Source: Arctopsyche grandis (lineage: Eukaryota; Arthropoda; Insecta; Trichoptera; Hydropsychidae). From it: DNA of 64,000 bases. The position numbers and the translations under genes are program-made. The notes beneath the pieces are model-generated. The model was not told where the DNA came from and did no database searches. It was given only the letters and a program-made list of their open reading frames with translations. The stretch's first letter is position 1, and the number at the start of each line of letters is the position of its first letter. This document shows positions 10,050 to 20,770 of the stretch, one piece after another. The stretch covers positions 30,929,205 to 30,993,204 of the forward strand of contig NC_135361.1 of the NCBI RefSeq assembly GCF_051622035.1, written 5' to 3'.

Positions 10050-10740
10050 GCAAATTTTTACAGTTTTTTGGCTTTTGCGGTCTTTAACTCAAAATTTAGG
10101 ATTGTTACGCTCTAAGTGAGTATTGGAATCAATAGTCAGATATTTTTCCTATTAATTGTTATATTTCATTGCTTTAGTCCGATCGCTGTACTCTGTGAGG
10201 TGGATTACATGCCATCTCGCTTGCACCCAAATATTACGCGTTACAACCATATACACAACGAAAGCATTTAAATTGCAATTACCGCTTGAGTTAGTACGTT
10301 TAGATAAAAAAAAAATATAGAGATAGAAAACCAATCCTTATAAACGTGGTGAAATAAGAAATTTGCCAAATAAATGAAAAATAGCACGGAAAAAAAATCC
10401 GTAAAAAAAAATATATTTTTGACTTTTAAAATTCGCTAGACAATAATTTAGGAGTATTTTAAAACAATGAAATATAACAATTAATAGGAAAAATATTGAT
10501 CTATTGATCTGACTATTGATTCCAATACCCACTTTGAGCGTAACAATCCTAAATTTTGAGTTAAAACCCGCAAAAGCCAAAAAACTGTAAAAATTGCGGA
10601 TTTTTTTAAACGCTCATATCTCGTAAACGATCACCCACCAACAAAAATCAATATCATATTCGAATTCAGTGAGTCAAACTTAGTAAAGATTGGCTAGTCT
10701 CCGCTCTGGTATTTTTTTTTGTTGCTCAGTGTTATCATTT
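10050..10740. repeat. Fold-back interspersed repeat
   Basis: Arms at about 10050-10171 and 10465-10597 are inverted copies of each other (the ends contain GCAAAAGCCAAAAAACTG and its complement), separated by about 290 bp. The sequence from about 10600 to 10740, with the motif CCAGAGCGGAGAC, recurs in inverted orientation at 62060-62200, and the spacer matches 62630-62770. This marks an interspersed family with fold-back structure. No coding potential is evident. Confidence 0.55.
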
Positions 10741-10766
10741 GTCGATAGAATTAAAAACACATGAAA

Positions 10767-11099
10767 CTATTTTAATTGTATTTTAATTGTAATTGTAGCG
10801 AATCGATTCAAGAGCTGTTCAGGATCTAGGTCCATTTCCCAATGAATGTGTAACAAAGCCAGATTCAATAATCTTCCTTCACTCAATCGATTTATTAACC
10901 AGGTTTTTAAGCGTTGTAACGCAGAAAAACTTTTTTCTGCGGAAGCGACGCTGATTGGCAACCTTAATAAAATTCGTAATAAAGATTTACAATTACATGT
11001 CTCATAAATATCCATTAATCTATTTGAATTCACATCTATACTATCATTTTGATTCAGAATTTTCGTAAAAAAAATAATAATAAAAAAATCAATCGCCAC
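10767..11099 (-). pseudogene. hAT transposase C-terminal dimerisation domain, truncated
   Basis: A 110-residue minus-strand frame carries the hAT dimerisation signature: AEKSFSALQRLKTWL followed by RLSEGRLLNLALLHIH, matching the C-terminal domain (PF05699-type) of hAT transposases. Everything N-terminal is missing, and the frame's 5' end runs into unrelated AT-rich sequence. No flanking terminal repeat that clearly belongs to it was found, so it is a dead fragment. Confidence 0.75.
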
Positions 11100-11805
11100 T
11101 AACGTATGTATAAATCGAAAAACTGGAAGAAAAAATAAATAAAATCCAATCTATCGACTAATAGGAAAACTAACACGAAGACGAAGCAGTCTACTGTTTC
11201 ACCATTGAAATAGTGCTAAAATATTTCCATAGATTTACAAATTCATATATCTCGTTACCAGGGACCCGAACCGTTACATATTTTGTTCCAGTTCGGTAAA
11301 AAAATAAATATCAGTTCAGTTTTCGGTTTTAGTTTTTCGGTTCTCTTTATTAAATATTAGCTAATGTAAATACACCCACACCATCTATACCTCTCTTTAT
11401 ACGGTTTTTCGCTATAACTTATAGTGACATACATATTTTTAATATACATACAGACATTCCTGTGTGTTTGTCCATTAATTCCAGGGACCACCAACCAAAC
11501 CGGAACCGAACTGAAAACCGAAAACCGGAATAACCGTTATTTTTGCCGGAACGAAAACCGAAACCGAACCGATATTTTTTTGTGGTTCGGTAAAATTAAT
11601 ATACATACACCCAGTGGCGGATTATGCACCTCGGAGTCCACAGACGCAATGTAATTTAGAGACCCTCCCCCCCACTAATTATGAAGTGACTATGTTAATT
11701 AGTTATTTTTTTGAATTGTGAATTATGGGTGCTTTATAAAAAGTGTGTGTTTTTTATATTTACAATTCTTTATTAAATAATAAAAATATATTTACAAACT
11801 TATTA
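11100..11805. repeat. Gene-free stretch with GGTTCGG-type repeats and a hAT-like end
   Basis: Two blocks rich in CCGAACCG / AAAACCGAAAACCGG (about 11260-11345 and 11480-11595) are partly inverted relative to each other, and each follows a CAGGGACC motif. They look like a decayed non-autonomous DNA element. At 11612 a separate hAT-type terminus, CAGTGGCGGATTATG, points rightward; its partner end was not found. No gene is supported. Confidence 0.4.
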
Positions 11806-11857
11806 GACGCACGGACATCTCAGCGCACGACAACTCAGCGCACGACAATTCAGCGCA
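11806..11857. repeat. 15-bp tandem repeat
   Basis: About 3.5 copies of a 15-bp unit of the form CAGCGCACGACAACT are arranged head to tail. It is G/C-rich inside AT-rich sequence. Its origin is unknown; it could be an end of a non-autonomous element. Confidence 0.6.
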
Positions 11858-12344
11858 AAATCAATTCTCTTAAAAAGTTTTAAATGGGTTTTCAAAAATA
11901 ATTACTCTATTGAAATTTTCGACCATATCTAAGATATCAGCCACAAAACCATTTCTTCGCGATTATTTAATATTCTGTTCAAATCTCAAATATTCATTAT
12001 TTAAAAAAAATATTTTTGGATATATAATTTGAAAGAGTTTGATAGATTTTAAAATTTAAAAATGAAAAAAACTTACCTCAAATTCTTCAAATTAAGATTT
12101 GAGAAACAGAATTATCTAAACCCACCGAAATTGACTTCTCCAATGAACATGAGATGCTGAAATAACGGTTTTTTACGTAAATACGCATTTTCATACATAC
12201 GAGTACAATACTAATTAATAAGTACATGTCAACCGTAGATGTCACTATTAATTGTATATATTTGATTGTACATATGTAGGTGTCGCTATATTAAAAATGG
12301 TGCGGGTTGTATCTAAAGTGGTCCAATTATTTTTTATCACACTC

Positions 12345-12930
12345 TTTATACTTCTCACACAATTTTAACTTCTAGGAATTGAGTTTTATTAAATCCCTAC
12401 AAACAAACATTAAAGTGTCACATTGGCTTTCACTGATATCGCATTTTTTTTAAATGAAACTAATAAAAACCTTGTAAAAACCCTACAAATAAACATTAAG
12501 GTATCACTTTAAACGCTGAATGTAAAAATACTAGTATGGAAACCACCTGTGTGTAATAATAAATGATTCATTAAGAGTTCATTGTATACATTAATTTAAC
12601 AAATTAACTATTCGATAGGTTGTTTACCAAACCCAGCCAACCAATGATTACGCTTCCAGTTTGCAGTCCAAAACATCCACAGAATTTATTGAAAAGAGCC
12701 ATCTTCAACTTTCTGAAATCAATTAAACAAAATCATTAGTAAACAAACATCCACTTTCCAATATGTTTGGCATAAGTCATCATTAAAAAACATTAATATT
12801 TTAAAGAAAATTATTGTTTGATTATATTTTATAGCTGCCAACTATGATAAAAGCTTATTTATTATGTAAATCAACACTAATGGCGTATATTTTCATTTTT
12901 CGTTTTACGTTTTCATTTTTGTATTAACTT
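12345..12930 (-). pseudogene. Remnant array unit with tetraspan exon 1 only
   Basis: At 12628-12702 lies a 75-nt exon 1 identical in plan to the other copies (25 residues starting MALFNKFCGCFG, donor GTAAAC intact). Its intron 1 is cut at about 12515, where it joins PLD 3'-flank sequence. The sequence beyond exon 1 is cut at about 12930, where it joins a second copy of the same PLD 3' flank. Exons 2-4 and the PLD gene are gone. The two direct copies of the 3' flank (12365-12515 and 12931-13075) bracket the remnant, which suggests a deletion or gene-conversion scar at the array edge. Confidence 0.7.
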
Positions 12931-13162
12931 CTAGGAATTGAGTTTTATTAAATCCCTACAAACAAACATTAAAGTGTCACATTGGCTTTCACTGATATCG
13001 CATTTTTTTTAAATGTAACTAATAAAAACCTTCTAAAAACCCTACAAAAAAACATTAAGGTATCACTTTAAATTTCACTGATATCGTTGCATATTAAAAT
13101 TAAGTAGTATAGTAATAGCAACGAGATTTAGAAGCATTTACAAAAATTTCAAGACAAACTTG
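12931..13162 (-). other. 3' UTR and polyadenylation region of PLD copy 1
   Basis: On the minus strand, AATAAAA lies about 210 nt after the PLD stop (plus-strand TTTTATT near 12947). The region contains two tandem, diverged copies of a roughly 100-bp stretch with the motifs CCTACAAACAAACATTAA and TTCACTGATATCG. The same arrangement follows every PLD copy in the array. Confidence 0.5.
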
Positions 13163-13858
13163 CTAATAGGGCTGAAATTCCTTGAAAGTCTTCCATAGCT
13201 CATTGAACTCGGACTGAATCAGTTCAACGATGGGCAAATGGGACGTTATCAACACATCTTCCCAATTTCCACAGGTGGCCTGATTAGTCCAATTCAACGA
13301 TCCAGTCACTAATACTCCTCTGCGTTGTAGATTAATTTTATATAAAAAATATTTCACGAATGTCACGTGTGGATTGTTACTATATATTTCTCCAATTCGT
13401 GACGGACTATCGATAATGCAAAATTTGTGATGCATAAGATTTTTGGAGTTTTTGCTTTTAATTTTGATCCCCTGCTCGTAGAAGCGGCAAATGTGGGAGC
13501 TGGTGTAGAAGGCCATGTCGAAGTCGGAGATGATCCTGACGACCACCCCTCGGTCGTGGGCTTTCTTGACGGCCCGAGCCAGAAGATCGGACGTGAAGAT
13601 GTAGACGCAGATGTCGATGCAGATGCGGGCCTCGTCCAGGAAGTCGACGATCCGCTGCAGGTTGTGGACGCAGCAGTACTTGTTGTAGCACTCATCCCTG
13701 ACTATACCCTTCATCTCGCACCGGAAGCCCGAGTCGTTGAAGGCCACCAGCACGTTGACGGGGGCTCGCCGCGCCCCCATCTCAGCCCACTTCCACCACA
13801 CCCCTACCCCGGCCAGCAGGGCTGCGCCCACCACCCCTCCGCCCCACTTGACCCACAT
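13163..13858 (-). CDS. Zucchini/MitoPLD-like phospholipase D nuclease, copy 1 (motif intact)
   Basis: The protein has 231 residues in one exon. In order: an N-terminal hydrophobic helix (about 4-22) that would anchor it to the outer mitochondrial membrane; a Cys/His cluster CYNKYCCVH (57-65) like the zinc-binding insertion of Zucchini; then one PLD half-site with H143-x-K145 and D150, G186-S187-L-N-W and N198-W-E-D. Single-HKD proteins of this type work as homodimers; in the family they act as cardiolipin hydrolase or as the single-strand endonuclease that makes primary piRNAs at the mitochondrial surface (family knowledge). HKD sites normally read HxKx4Dx6G, but here 35 residues separate D150 from G186, an extra 29 residues present in every copy. 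It could be a real insertion or an in-frame intron of 84-90 nt without strong splice sites. GC content is high in the 5' half, unlike its surroundings. The ATG was chosen because the hydrophobic anchor follows directly. Confidence 0.88.
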   Translation of the reverse strand: MWVKWGGGVVGAALLAGVGVWWKWAEMGARRAPVNVLVAFNDSGFRCEMKGIVRDECYNKYCCVHNLQRIVDFLDEARICIDICVYIFTSDLLARAVKKAHDRGVVVRIISDFDMAFYTSSHICRFYEQGIKIKSKNSKNLMHHKFCIIDSPSRIGEIYSNNPHVTFVKYFLYKINLQRRGVLVTGSLNWTNQATCGNWEDVLITSHLPIVELIQSEFNELWKTFKEFQPY

Positions 13859-13994
13859 TCCACGGCACTGTCACCGCACCAGGACTGCCACAGCTTGCTT
13901 CCACTCGCGACGGCCCAAAGGGTGAGGCTGGGGGGCGAGGAGTGGGCGTGTATGTCTGATAAAATCGATAAAGCTTCGTAGGCGGGGTAGGAAG
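13859..13994 (-). promoter_or_regulatory. Proximal upstream region of PLD copy 1 with DRE-like site
   Basis: 136 bp separate the PLD start codon from the end of an LTR. On the minus strand, TATCGATT (13963-13970) differs by one base from the insect DRE/DREF site TATCGATA typical of housekeeping promoters. The same site is present upstream of all four PLD copies, suggesting that the native proximal promoter was retained when the LTR arrived. Confidence 0.4.
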
Positions 13995-14771
13995 TGTTGA
14001 CCGTATCCCAGCCTAACGAAACACTGTTGTGCTTGTTTTAAGTTGTTTTATTGTTTGCCTAAATATTGTACAAGTGTATTAGAATATTTGAGGAAGCTTT
14101 CTCGAAGCGGCTATTGGCTGTTGACTTGGTGTCGTGATGGCCGCTGGATCTGCAATGTGTCGTTGCTCTGGATCCGGCTATGTTCAGATGTCTCTGGATA
14201 TGGCAGTGTGTTGCTGGCTCGGCATTCGGCTATGTTCAGCAGGTCTCTGGATGTCGACTGGTCCGCTGCTGTGTGTCGACTCTTGTTGCTGTGGGTCGAC
14301 TGAAGTTGTTTGGGGTGGACCTCCTTTTATATTGTTTTTGGGGATCCACGTGACTCGTCGCAGGTGGTGTTTATGTGTGCGAGGAATGTGGTTTGTCGAT
14401 TAGGGTGAACGTTTCTCGAATGTTTGGCGTCGTTCCACTCGATTTAGTTTAATGGATGCAGGTGTTCTTCGACTTGAGATGACGTCATTGAGCGTGAGAA
14501 ATGTATTCTCCGTCGCAATAGATTTCGATAGTTTCGATTTGCGGTGACGAGATTCCTACAGCTTTGTCTAGTATACCCTTTAAAATTCAAGTACAAATAC
14601 GTTCCCTTACGGGGTATGGAGCGTAAGGGAATGAAACGACGGGGTGTTGTACACACGATTGTTTATTATGACGGATGAGAAAGAAATCGATCAGTGGCGA
14701 GCAATATGGTGGAGTTGATCCCAGCTCGCAGGCCGATGACCGAAACTCGACCATGTCGTAGAGCCGCTACA
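13995..14771 (-). mobile_element. LTR upstream of PLD copy 1 (fossil, 3' LTR with PPT)
   Basis: Read on the minus strand, a 777-bp LTR starts TGTAGCGGCTC and ends GATACGGTCAACA. It is preceded by a purine-rich tract AGAGGGGAGTAA at its 5' side, as expected for the polypurine tract before a 3' LTR, so a little internal sequence is attached at higher coordinates. A TATA box and initiator lie inside. It is oriented toward the PLD gene, ending 136 bp before its ATG. The superfamily is unresolved, possibly Gypsy from the TGTAGCG start. The insertion predates the array, since all units carry it. Confidence 0.6.
14298..14331 (-). promoter_or_regulatory. LTR core promoter: TATA box and initiator, empty jockey site
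   Basis: On the minus strand TATAAAAGG (14331-14323) is followed by TTCAGTC with its A at 14301, exactly 30 nt from the first T of the TATA box. That is the canonical TATA/Inr geometry of insect promoters. The 13-bp block 14298-14310 is the pre-insertion site of the jockey element seen in units 2 and 3. Transcripts starting here would run toward PLD copy 1. Confidence 0.55.
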
Positions 14772-15181
14772 TTACTCCCCTCTAGGGTTGCCAACTTTTT
14801 TTGTGACGATTCCTGGACAAATAGCTCAAAATTGAACATCATCATCATCATTATCGGTCAGCCATTACCTTGTTTTCAGAGGAAACTTTTTATGTACGAT
14901 AAAATTTTAATTTTAATTTTGTTGGGCCGCCTTTATATCATTACATACGTACTTACGCGGCGCAAGCCTCTAAGTAATATATTTAATTACATTAGTTTAA
15001 GCCGGGGTCATAATTTTGATTGAAATCCTAATCGTGAAATCCCACACATTTTATATATTTATAGATTGTATTGTCGTACATTTGTTATTGAAATATTGTT
15101 TAAATTGCCTTTTTATTTTATTTTATAATTATTTTTTATATATTGTCTTATTTATAATTATTTTTATATTTTTCTTAATAT

Positions 15182-15507
15182 TGTTGCGTAGGAGTGGGTG
15201 GAGGATCCAAGTAAAAGGCCAAAGTCGTTTCACAGCATTTATTAATGATTAAGGAGATACACGCACTGGCAGTGCTCAGTCCAGAATGACCTGATAACAA
15301 CTAAGTACCGCCTTATAAGGGGTAGATCTCTCAGGACTTCTAATCTGTTTACCTATTGTATAGTCACGTATTCGGATATGTATTCCCACGACATTTGGTC
15401 CCACGGTATGGGTCGATTCTGAGAACTGCACGGGAATGTTACCGCTGCTAAGTGCATACGGGGGAGATAATCCTCGAACGGTCACACAGTCTCTGGGATT
15501 CGTAACA
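15182..15507 (-). mobile_element. Solo LTR, unit 1 (fossil)
   Basis: This is a 326-bp LTR with plus-strand ends TGTTGCG and CGTAACA and a 4-bp target duplication ATAT (15178-15181, 15508-15511). On the minus strand it has TATAAGG (near 15320) and AATAAA (near 15240) in the order expected of U3-R-U5. The same LTR in the same position occurs at 28762-29087 and 45355-45680, so it inserted before the units duplicated. It is Gypsy-like by duplication length. Confidence 0.75.
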
Positions 15508-15540
15508 ATATTATTTACCAAACATAGAAGAGGCTAGTTT

Positions 15541-15860
15541 TTAAAAAACTTTTTTTTTACTAGGTTTTTTCTAAAATAAAATTACGCAATCTCTTTTCTG
15601 TAGCATTTGTCCCATGAATATTTATTGGCAAATGATTTGAAACAACTCTAATAATAATGGATATTTGTTTTAGGTGATTCATATCGGTCGTTCAATCAAA
15701 TGCAATTGAAAGATATTTGGAAGCTTTAAATGTCAGGAACTCTTCAGGATCATAACTGATTCAGGATTCACAGATTCACAACACGAAAGCAAAAAAGCGT
15801 CACGAGTCTTCAACAGATCAAAGAAGACCAGTCTGAGAAAATGTTTTAGTCCGGACACTT
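15541..15860 (-). pseudogene. hAT transposase relic, unit 1
   Basis: The minus-strand translation contains TTDMNHLKQISIIIRVV, close to the 'DETTDISxxEQLSIxxRYV' strand around the first catalytic Asp of ZMYM1-type hAT transposases. It is interrupted by stops. In units 2 and 3 the relic extends about 315 bp further; unit 1 lacks that part, with CTTCT microhomology at the junction near 16055. Confidence 0.45.
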
Positions 15861-16410
15861 CACTGGTTTGTTTGATATAAATTATAATTACGATGTTTCA
15901 TTGCATTAATCTTAGGCTACTCGAGTTCACTTATTTATTTTTGCATACACGATATTGACCGAGCAATTATTTTATAAATTTGATCTGATGTTTTGATCTA
16001 TCTTTTAATTTCAGGAATAGGAAAACAAACAACTGTTGGGTTCTTTCGGCCCTTCTCCACCAAGGTCAAATTGAGTATTTTTACATAAAATAAGTTAAAT
16101 CTAAATCTTTGTACAGATACAATATTTGAAAACACTATACACACAAATATTTACATATTCATACAATATCTTGTAAGTTTAGATGTCCAATATATGCGCA
16201 TATGTATGTATATACAATATTGGGCACTATAATTTTGAAGATTTTTTCTTTTATTTAAATTAATTAAGAAGTCGACTTTCCAGCATCCATCCCAGTAAAT
16301 CAAAAATATTCATAACGGACATTGCATATTTAAATATCACTATATTAAGTGATACATATTAAATTCTTATAGTGTTATTGCTATTGTCATGTCGGCATTG
16401 GTATTCATGG

Positions 16411-17305
16411 TTATTCAAAATAAATTTTATTTTCGTATTCACTGTAATCCGGTGGTGGTTTTTCATCTGAAATAGGTGCCGAAGAAATTTCTTGGAGTTC
16501 AGCTCCTTTATTTTGACATTCTAACTTTGACACCTCATTTCTTTGATCTTTTGATAGAAACTAACCACACACAGCCAGAAATACAAGAAAAGTCCTGAAA
16601 TCACAATTTGATAAATAGCTTGAAAACTATTTATACATTATTCTACGATATTTTACACATACCGTCAATCACCATTAAAATGCTTTCAATCACATCTGGG
16701 TAACGAAATGATGAAATAGCTTTTTCCGCCAAATATGCTGCAAATAATAAAATTCCCAAACCAACCGTTAGCAGCCATGGAACCAACATTCGCTTCGTAT
16801 TCTGAAATAAAAAAGAACACAAATTTGAAAAATAGAAAAGAATATCTTAAAATATTACAATAACAATATTTTGTAAAATTGTAATGATAAATTTAATACA
16901 AAACTAAATCAAACCTTGAGAGCTGCATATATGAGTGCTCCCTGTGATAAAAGAGTGAGAATGACAAAGGACAGTTCCCAACTTATTACTAGAATAAATT
17001 GATAATAATCATTAGTTGAATTTACACAATCCAATTGCTTATTTTGATTAACGTATAAAAATAGAAAAAGACAAACCATAGATGTTAACATTAGAATAAA
17101 AATACGAAAACGTAAACGCTGAATGTAAAAATACTAGTATGGAAACCACCTGTGTGTAATAATAAATGATTCATTAAGAGTTCATTGTATACATTAATTT
17201 AAGAAATTAACTATTCGATAGGTTGTTTAACAAACCCAGCCAACCAATGATTACGCTTCCAGTTTGCAGTCCAAAACATCCACAGAATTTATTGAAAAGA
17301 GCCAT
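16411..17305 (-). pseudogene. PPxY tetraspan membrane protein, copy 1 (broken)
   Basis: Exons are at 17231-17305, 16915-17118, 16663-16801 and 16411-16594, matching copy 3 exon for exon. There are two lesions. The exon 1 donor, GTAAAC in the other copies, reads TTAAAC here. Exon 4 is 184 nt instead of 185, with one T missing in the run near 16538, which shifts the frame and brings a stop soon after QKIKE, removing the PPxY tail. Exons 2 and 3 are open. It is a recently inactivated host gene copy. Confidence 0.8.
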
Positions 17306-20174
17306 CTTCTACTTTCTGAAATCAATTAAACAAAATCATTAGTAAACAAACATCCACTTTCCAATATGTTTGGCATAAGTCATCATTAAAAAACATTAAT
17401 ATTTTAAAGAATATTATTGTTTGATTATATTTTATAGCTGCCAACTATGATAAAAGCTTATTTATTATGTAAATCAACACTAATGGCGTATATTTTCATT
17501 TTTCATTTTTGTAAAAATCTGTTATTGGACTCGGATGTTACATATATTATTTATTTACTATTTGTTTTTTTATACAAATCTATGTACATCCTGTCTGTTG
17601 ATTTTTCAATTAATAAAATAAAAAAAAATAAAAATAAAATAAAGCCTTTCATTTTGTATTCCATAGTAGATAATAATTCATTAAAGGGATAAAACATTTA
17701 AATTTTTTAATGTCAAATATTGTCAACGATTTACTAAATACTTTGAAAATTTTGCTCAACAGTGTTTCTTTTTTTATTAATCACTATTTTATATGGTTAT
17801 TGTGTTTTAATAGACAGTGATTAATTTCTGCATAACAGTGATAAGCACTTCCGAAGAGTCGATTTTCATTATATTGACTTCTATGACAGTAAAATGGGCA
17901 CTTTAAATATAGAAATATATATATGTATAATCTGTAGACTCACCACATATGTACATATGTACTTTTATTGAAATACACTAACATAAAAGTTTTTTTTATT
18001 TATTTCTGAGCATAATAAATTAAGTTTATTTCCTATCAACATTGTTAAACAATAAGGTTTATAAACCCAACACAATAATTATAACAACAGTTATCTATTG
18101 TGATCTTGGAATACACTGGAACAGCAATACATACTTTGTTAAAGATATTTTGGCACTGTTAAGTATAAATAATTTTTTTTTCTTATTTTCCACTTTTCAC
18201 ATATATATTTTTCATATTTTTCACAATGATGTTGAATATATATGTATACATGTTTGTTCTGAATCTGATGTAGTATACATGTTTATTTGCCTTGTTAGTC
18301 ATATCCAATGAAGTAACACACTCAATACACTTGTTTACAGAGAAGTGCGCATTCATGAGAAAGGAAAGCGACAAAAATAAATGGAGTATGAATTATTTAT
18401 ATGACTTATTAAAAATAGACCATCCCACAATTACCTTAGCACTAAAATTCTGTGCTAAATATTCAACCAGTATTGTACATTACTGCTTCAATCAAATTCC
18501 ACTCATGCATACCTGAAATTATCTGGCAATTCAGTGAAACTACACCAAATAAACAATAACAGAACAATGTAAACAATGACGAGAAATTGTCGCACTCAAT
18601 ATAATACGCAACTGTACGTATGTTCCGCAACAAGATGACTGATAATATCTAGTGTGTTTCGCTATACCTATAAATACATCTATCGTTTGTCAGAGATTGT
18701 CAAACACGTTTAATTTTGCAGTCCAATTCAGATAAAAAAAGGTTTAGGTATTTGTTTAACACTATGAAAATCCTGTTAAATACACTTATATAATAAATTT
18801 GAATCTCAATACAATTTGATATTGCATTAAAAACGTCTTCATATCAATATATTATATGAAGACACATGAAATTTGTCACTTACTTATTGTTAATTGTTGC
18901 CAAACTGCAAAATTCATAAATAACTCTCTATTTGATATCTTTATGTATTATTTAAAATAATTGAGTAGATTGAAAATCATTCATCAGCTATTGTTTGAGA
19001 ACGAAAAGATTGCCAAATTGAGTTTGATACAATGGTGATTAATACCGAGAAGTTGAGATTGAATTATTGGTTTATTATTGAAATAAATATTGTGTGGTGG
19101 ATTTGAAACTTGTATAAAATGTCGATCAACATTTTCTACAGGGTCATCGTTTGTGCTGTTTATGACATATGCAATCTGTCCATATGATAGCCGATGGTAA
19201 GCTTGCAATTTTCAAAACAAAAACAAGTTGTTCTATGAAAAATTTTCATTTGTATAAATATATAAATTTATCTTATCATTTCAACAGTAAATAAATAGTT
19301 TCCATGGAGATGTTTTCATTTCTTTTCATGAAATTTTCATATATGAGTTCTAATACATAAGTTGAGGCAATTAAAATTGATTATAATAAATACTTAAAAA
19401 GACGCGATTAGTTTTTAAAAATATTTATTATATGTACATTCATATCAACAAAATTCCTTCTACAGCTGTAACATCTGGGACCAGATTTCTGACCCATTAA
19501 ATACAACAAGTGTAATAATACATCCACATGTAACCTCGAAATCTTACAAAATTAATACATAGATTTTTAATGTACAAACGGAATATGTATAACTGATAAA
19601 AAACAATAATGCCAGTTGTATTCATAATCACAGACCTATTGATCTCTAGAATGAATTAATTTCTTAATAAATATATAATCAATGGTTCATTTGATTTGTG
19701 ATTGTATAAACATTTAAAATATTTAATCTCCAATACTAGCATAATAATAATATCAATGAATTATTTTCTATTACTAAGCGAATACTATTGTACATATTAT
19801 TATAATTTTAACGAAATTACTTTTACTACTTTCATGGATGCAAAAGCAATTAAAATTGCGATTTATTTTGGAAAAACACATTTATGAGATTGAGTTACAA
19901 AATTCACCCTAATATGAATCTATCGCCATTATTGAGTAGACCAAACATTCACATATATAGGTTAAAAAAGCAGATACTTATTTGGCCTGCTATTATAGAT
20001 GAAATTTTGAGGTTAAAGATACATTTAAAAATATAAACTTTGTTAGCTCTTGACCAACTTTACTGAGCGACTTGGTCTGGATATATTATAAAATAGGTTT
20101 CATTCAAAATTGCTTACATTCTAAAATAAGAAATATTGAAGCATCACTTATTTTACACCTAAATGCAATATGTA
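17306..20174. other. Unit 1 spacer, gene-free
   Basis: This AT-rich sequence is shared with units 2 and 3. An acceptor-like TTGATTTCAG sits 10 nt before the exon 1 ATG on the minus strand, so a non-coding first exon and promoter of the tetraspan gene may lie somewhere here; I cannot place them. TATAAATA near 18670 is on the plus strand and has no obvious target gene. Short open frames (e.g. 18292-18516) are judged non-coding. Confidence 0.4.
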
Positions 20175-20343
20175 TGTGGTGGAGAATCCCGACAGATGAC
20201 GCTGTTCAGCACCACGATTGGGATGTGGCGGTTTAGGTGAAGACCAAACACGTTTTCAGTCATGTTGTTTATTAAGATGATACGTACGGAGGCTTAGCAA
20301 CCAACCGCGCGGAGCACAGGTCCAACTGCGACTAACCATTACA
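20175..20343 (-). mobile_element. LTR-like end, unit 1 (fossil)
   Basis: This 169-bp block starts TGTAATGG on the minus strand (TGTAACGG in units 2 and 3), contains AATAAA near 20270 and ends CACCACA. In unit 3 it is directly preceded by a purine tract AAAAGGGGTAGAGA, as a 3' LTR would be. Equivalent blocks lie at 37494-37662 and 50937-51105. The family is unresolved. Confidence 0.45.
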
Positions 20344-20770
20344 TCTCTATAACATATTTAATTACATTAGTTTAAGCCGGGATCATAATTTTGATTGAAA
20401 CCCCAATCTTTGAAATCTTTTTGATTGAAACCCCAATCATTGAAATCATTTTGATTGAAATTTTAATCCCACACATTTGTACATTTGTTGTTGAAATATT
20501 GTTTAAATTGCCTTTTTATATTAATAAATTAATTGTATTTAATTTATTATATATTTATTATATTTTAGTACATTATTTGTTTATATACATTTATTTTACT
20601 TGTTTACTTTTTTTTTGTATAGTTTTTTTACTAAAGTTTTTTATATACATTTATTTTTTATATTTTAGTTTATTTTTTTTTTATATACATTTATTTTGTT
20701 ACATGAGTTTTTTTACTAAAGTTTTTTATACATTTACATTTATTATCACACACTTTACACTTCTCACACA
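20344..20770. repeat. Unit-end AT-rich repeat
   Basis: It contains tandem TTTTGATTGAAACCCCAATC-type units (about 20390-20470) and a T-rich stretch with repeated TTATATACATTTATTTT. The first part resembles 14960-15115 of the same unit, so each unit carries this sequence twice. No gene is seen. Confidence 0.5.

Noticed and set aside
13427-13981. 184-codon plus-strand frame opposite PLD copy 1 (also opposite copies 2-4)
   Set aside because: Antisense frame opened by the GC-rich codon usage of the PLD gene. Its sequence simply mirrors the PLD codons, with no domain and no support beyond the overlap.
15276-15521. Minus-strand frames over the 326-bp solo LTR
   Set aside because: They lie inside LTR sequence with TATA and polyadenylation signals; they are not protein-coding.
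18292-18516. 74-codon frame conserved between unit 1 and unit 3 (49020-49244)
   Set aside because: The five base differences I found are all non-synonymous, which is what non-coding sequence would show. The corresponding region is deleted in unit 2.
18640-18720. TATAAATA with nearby TCAGAG as promoter of the tetraspan gene
   Set aside because: It lies on the plus strand, whereas the gene is on the minus strand, and the TATA-to-initiator spacing is too short.
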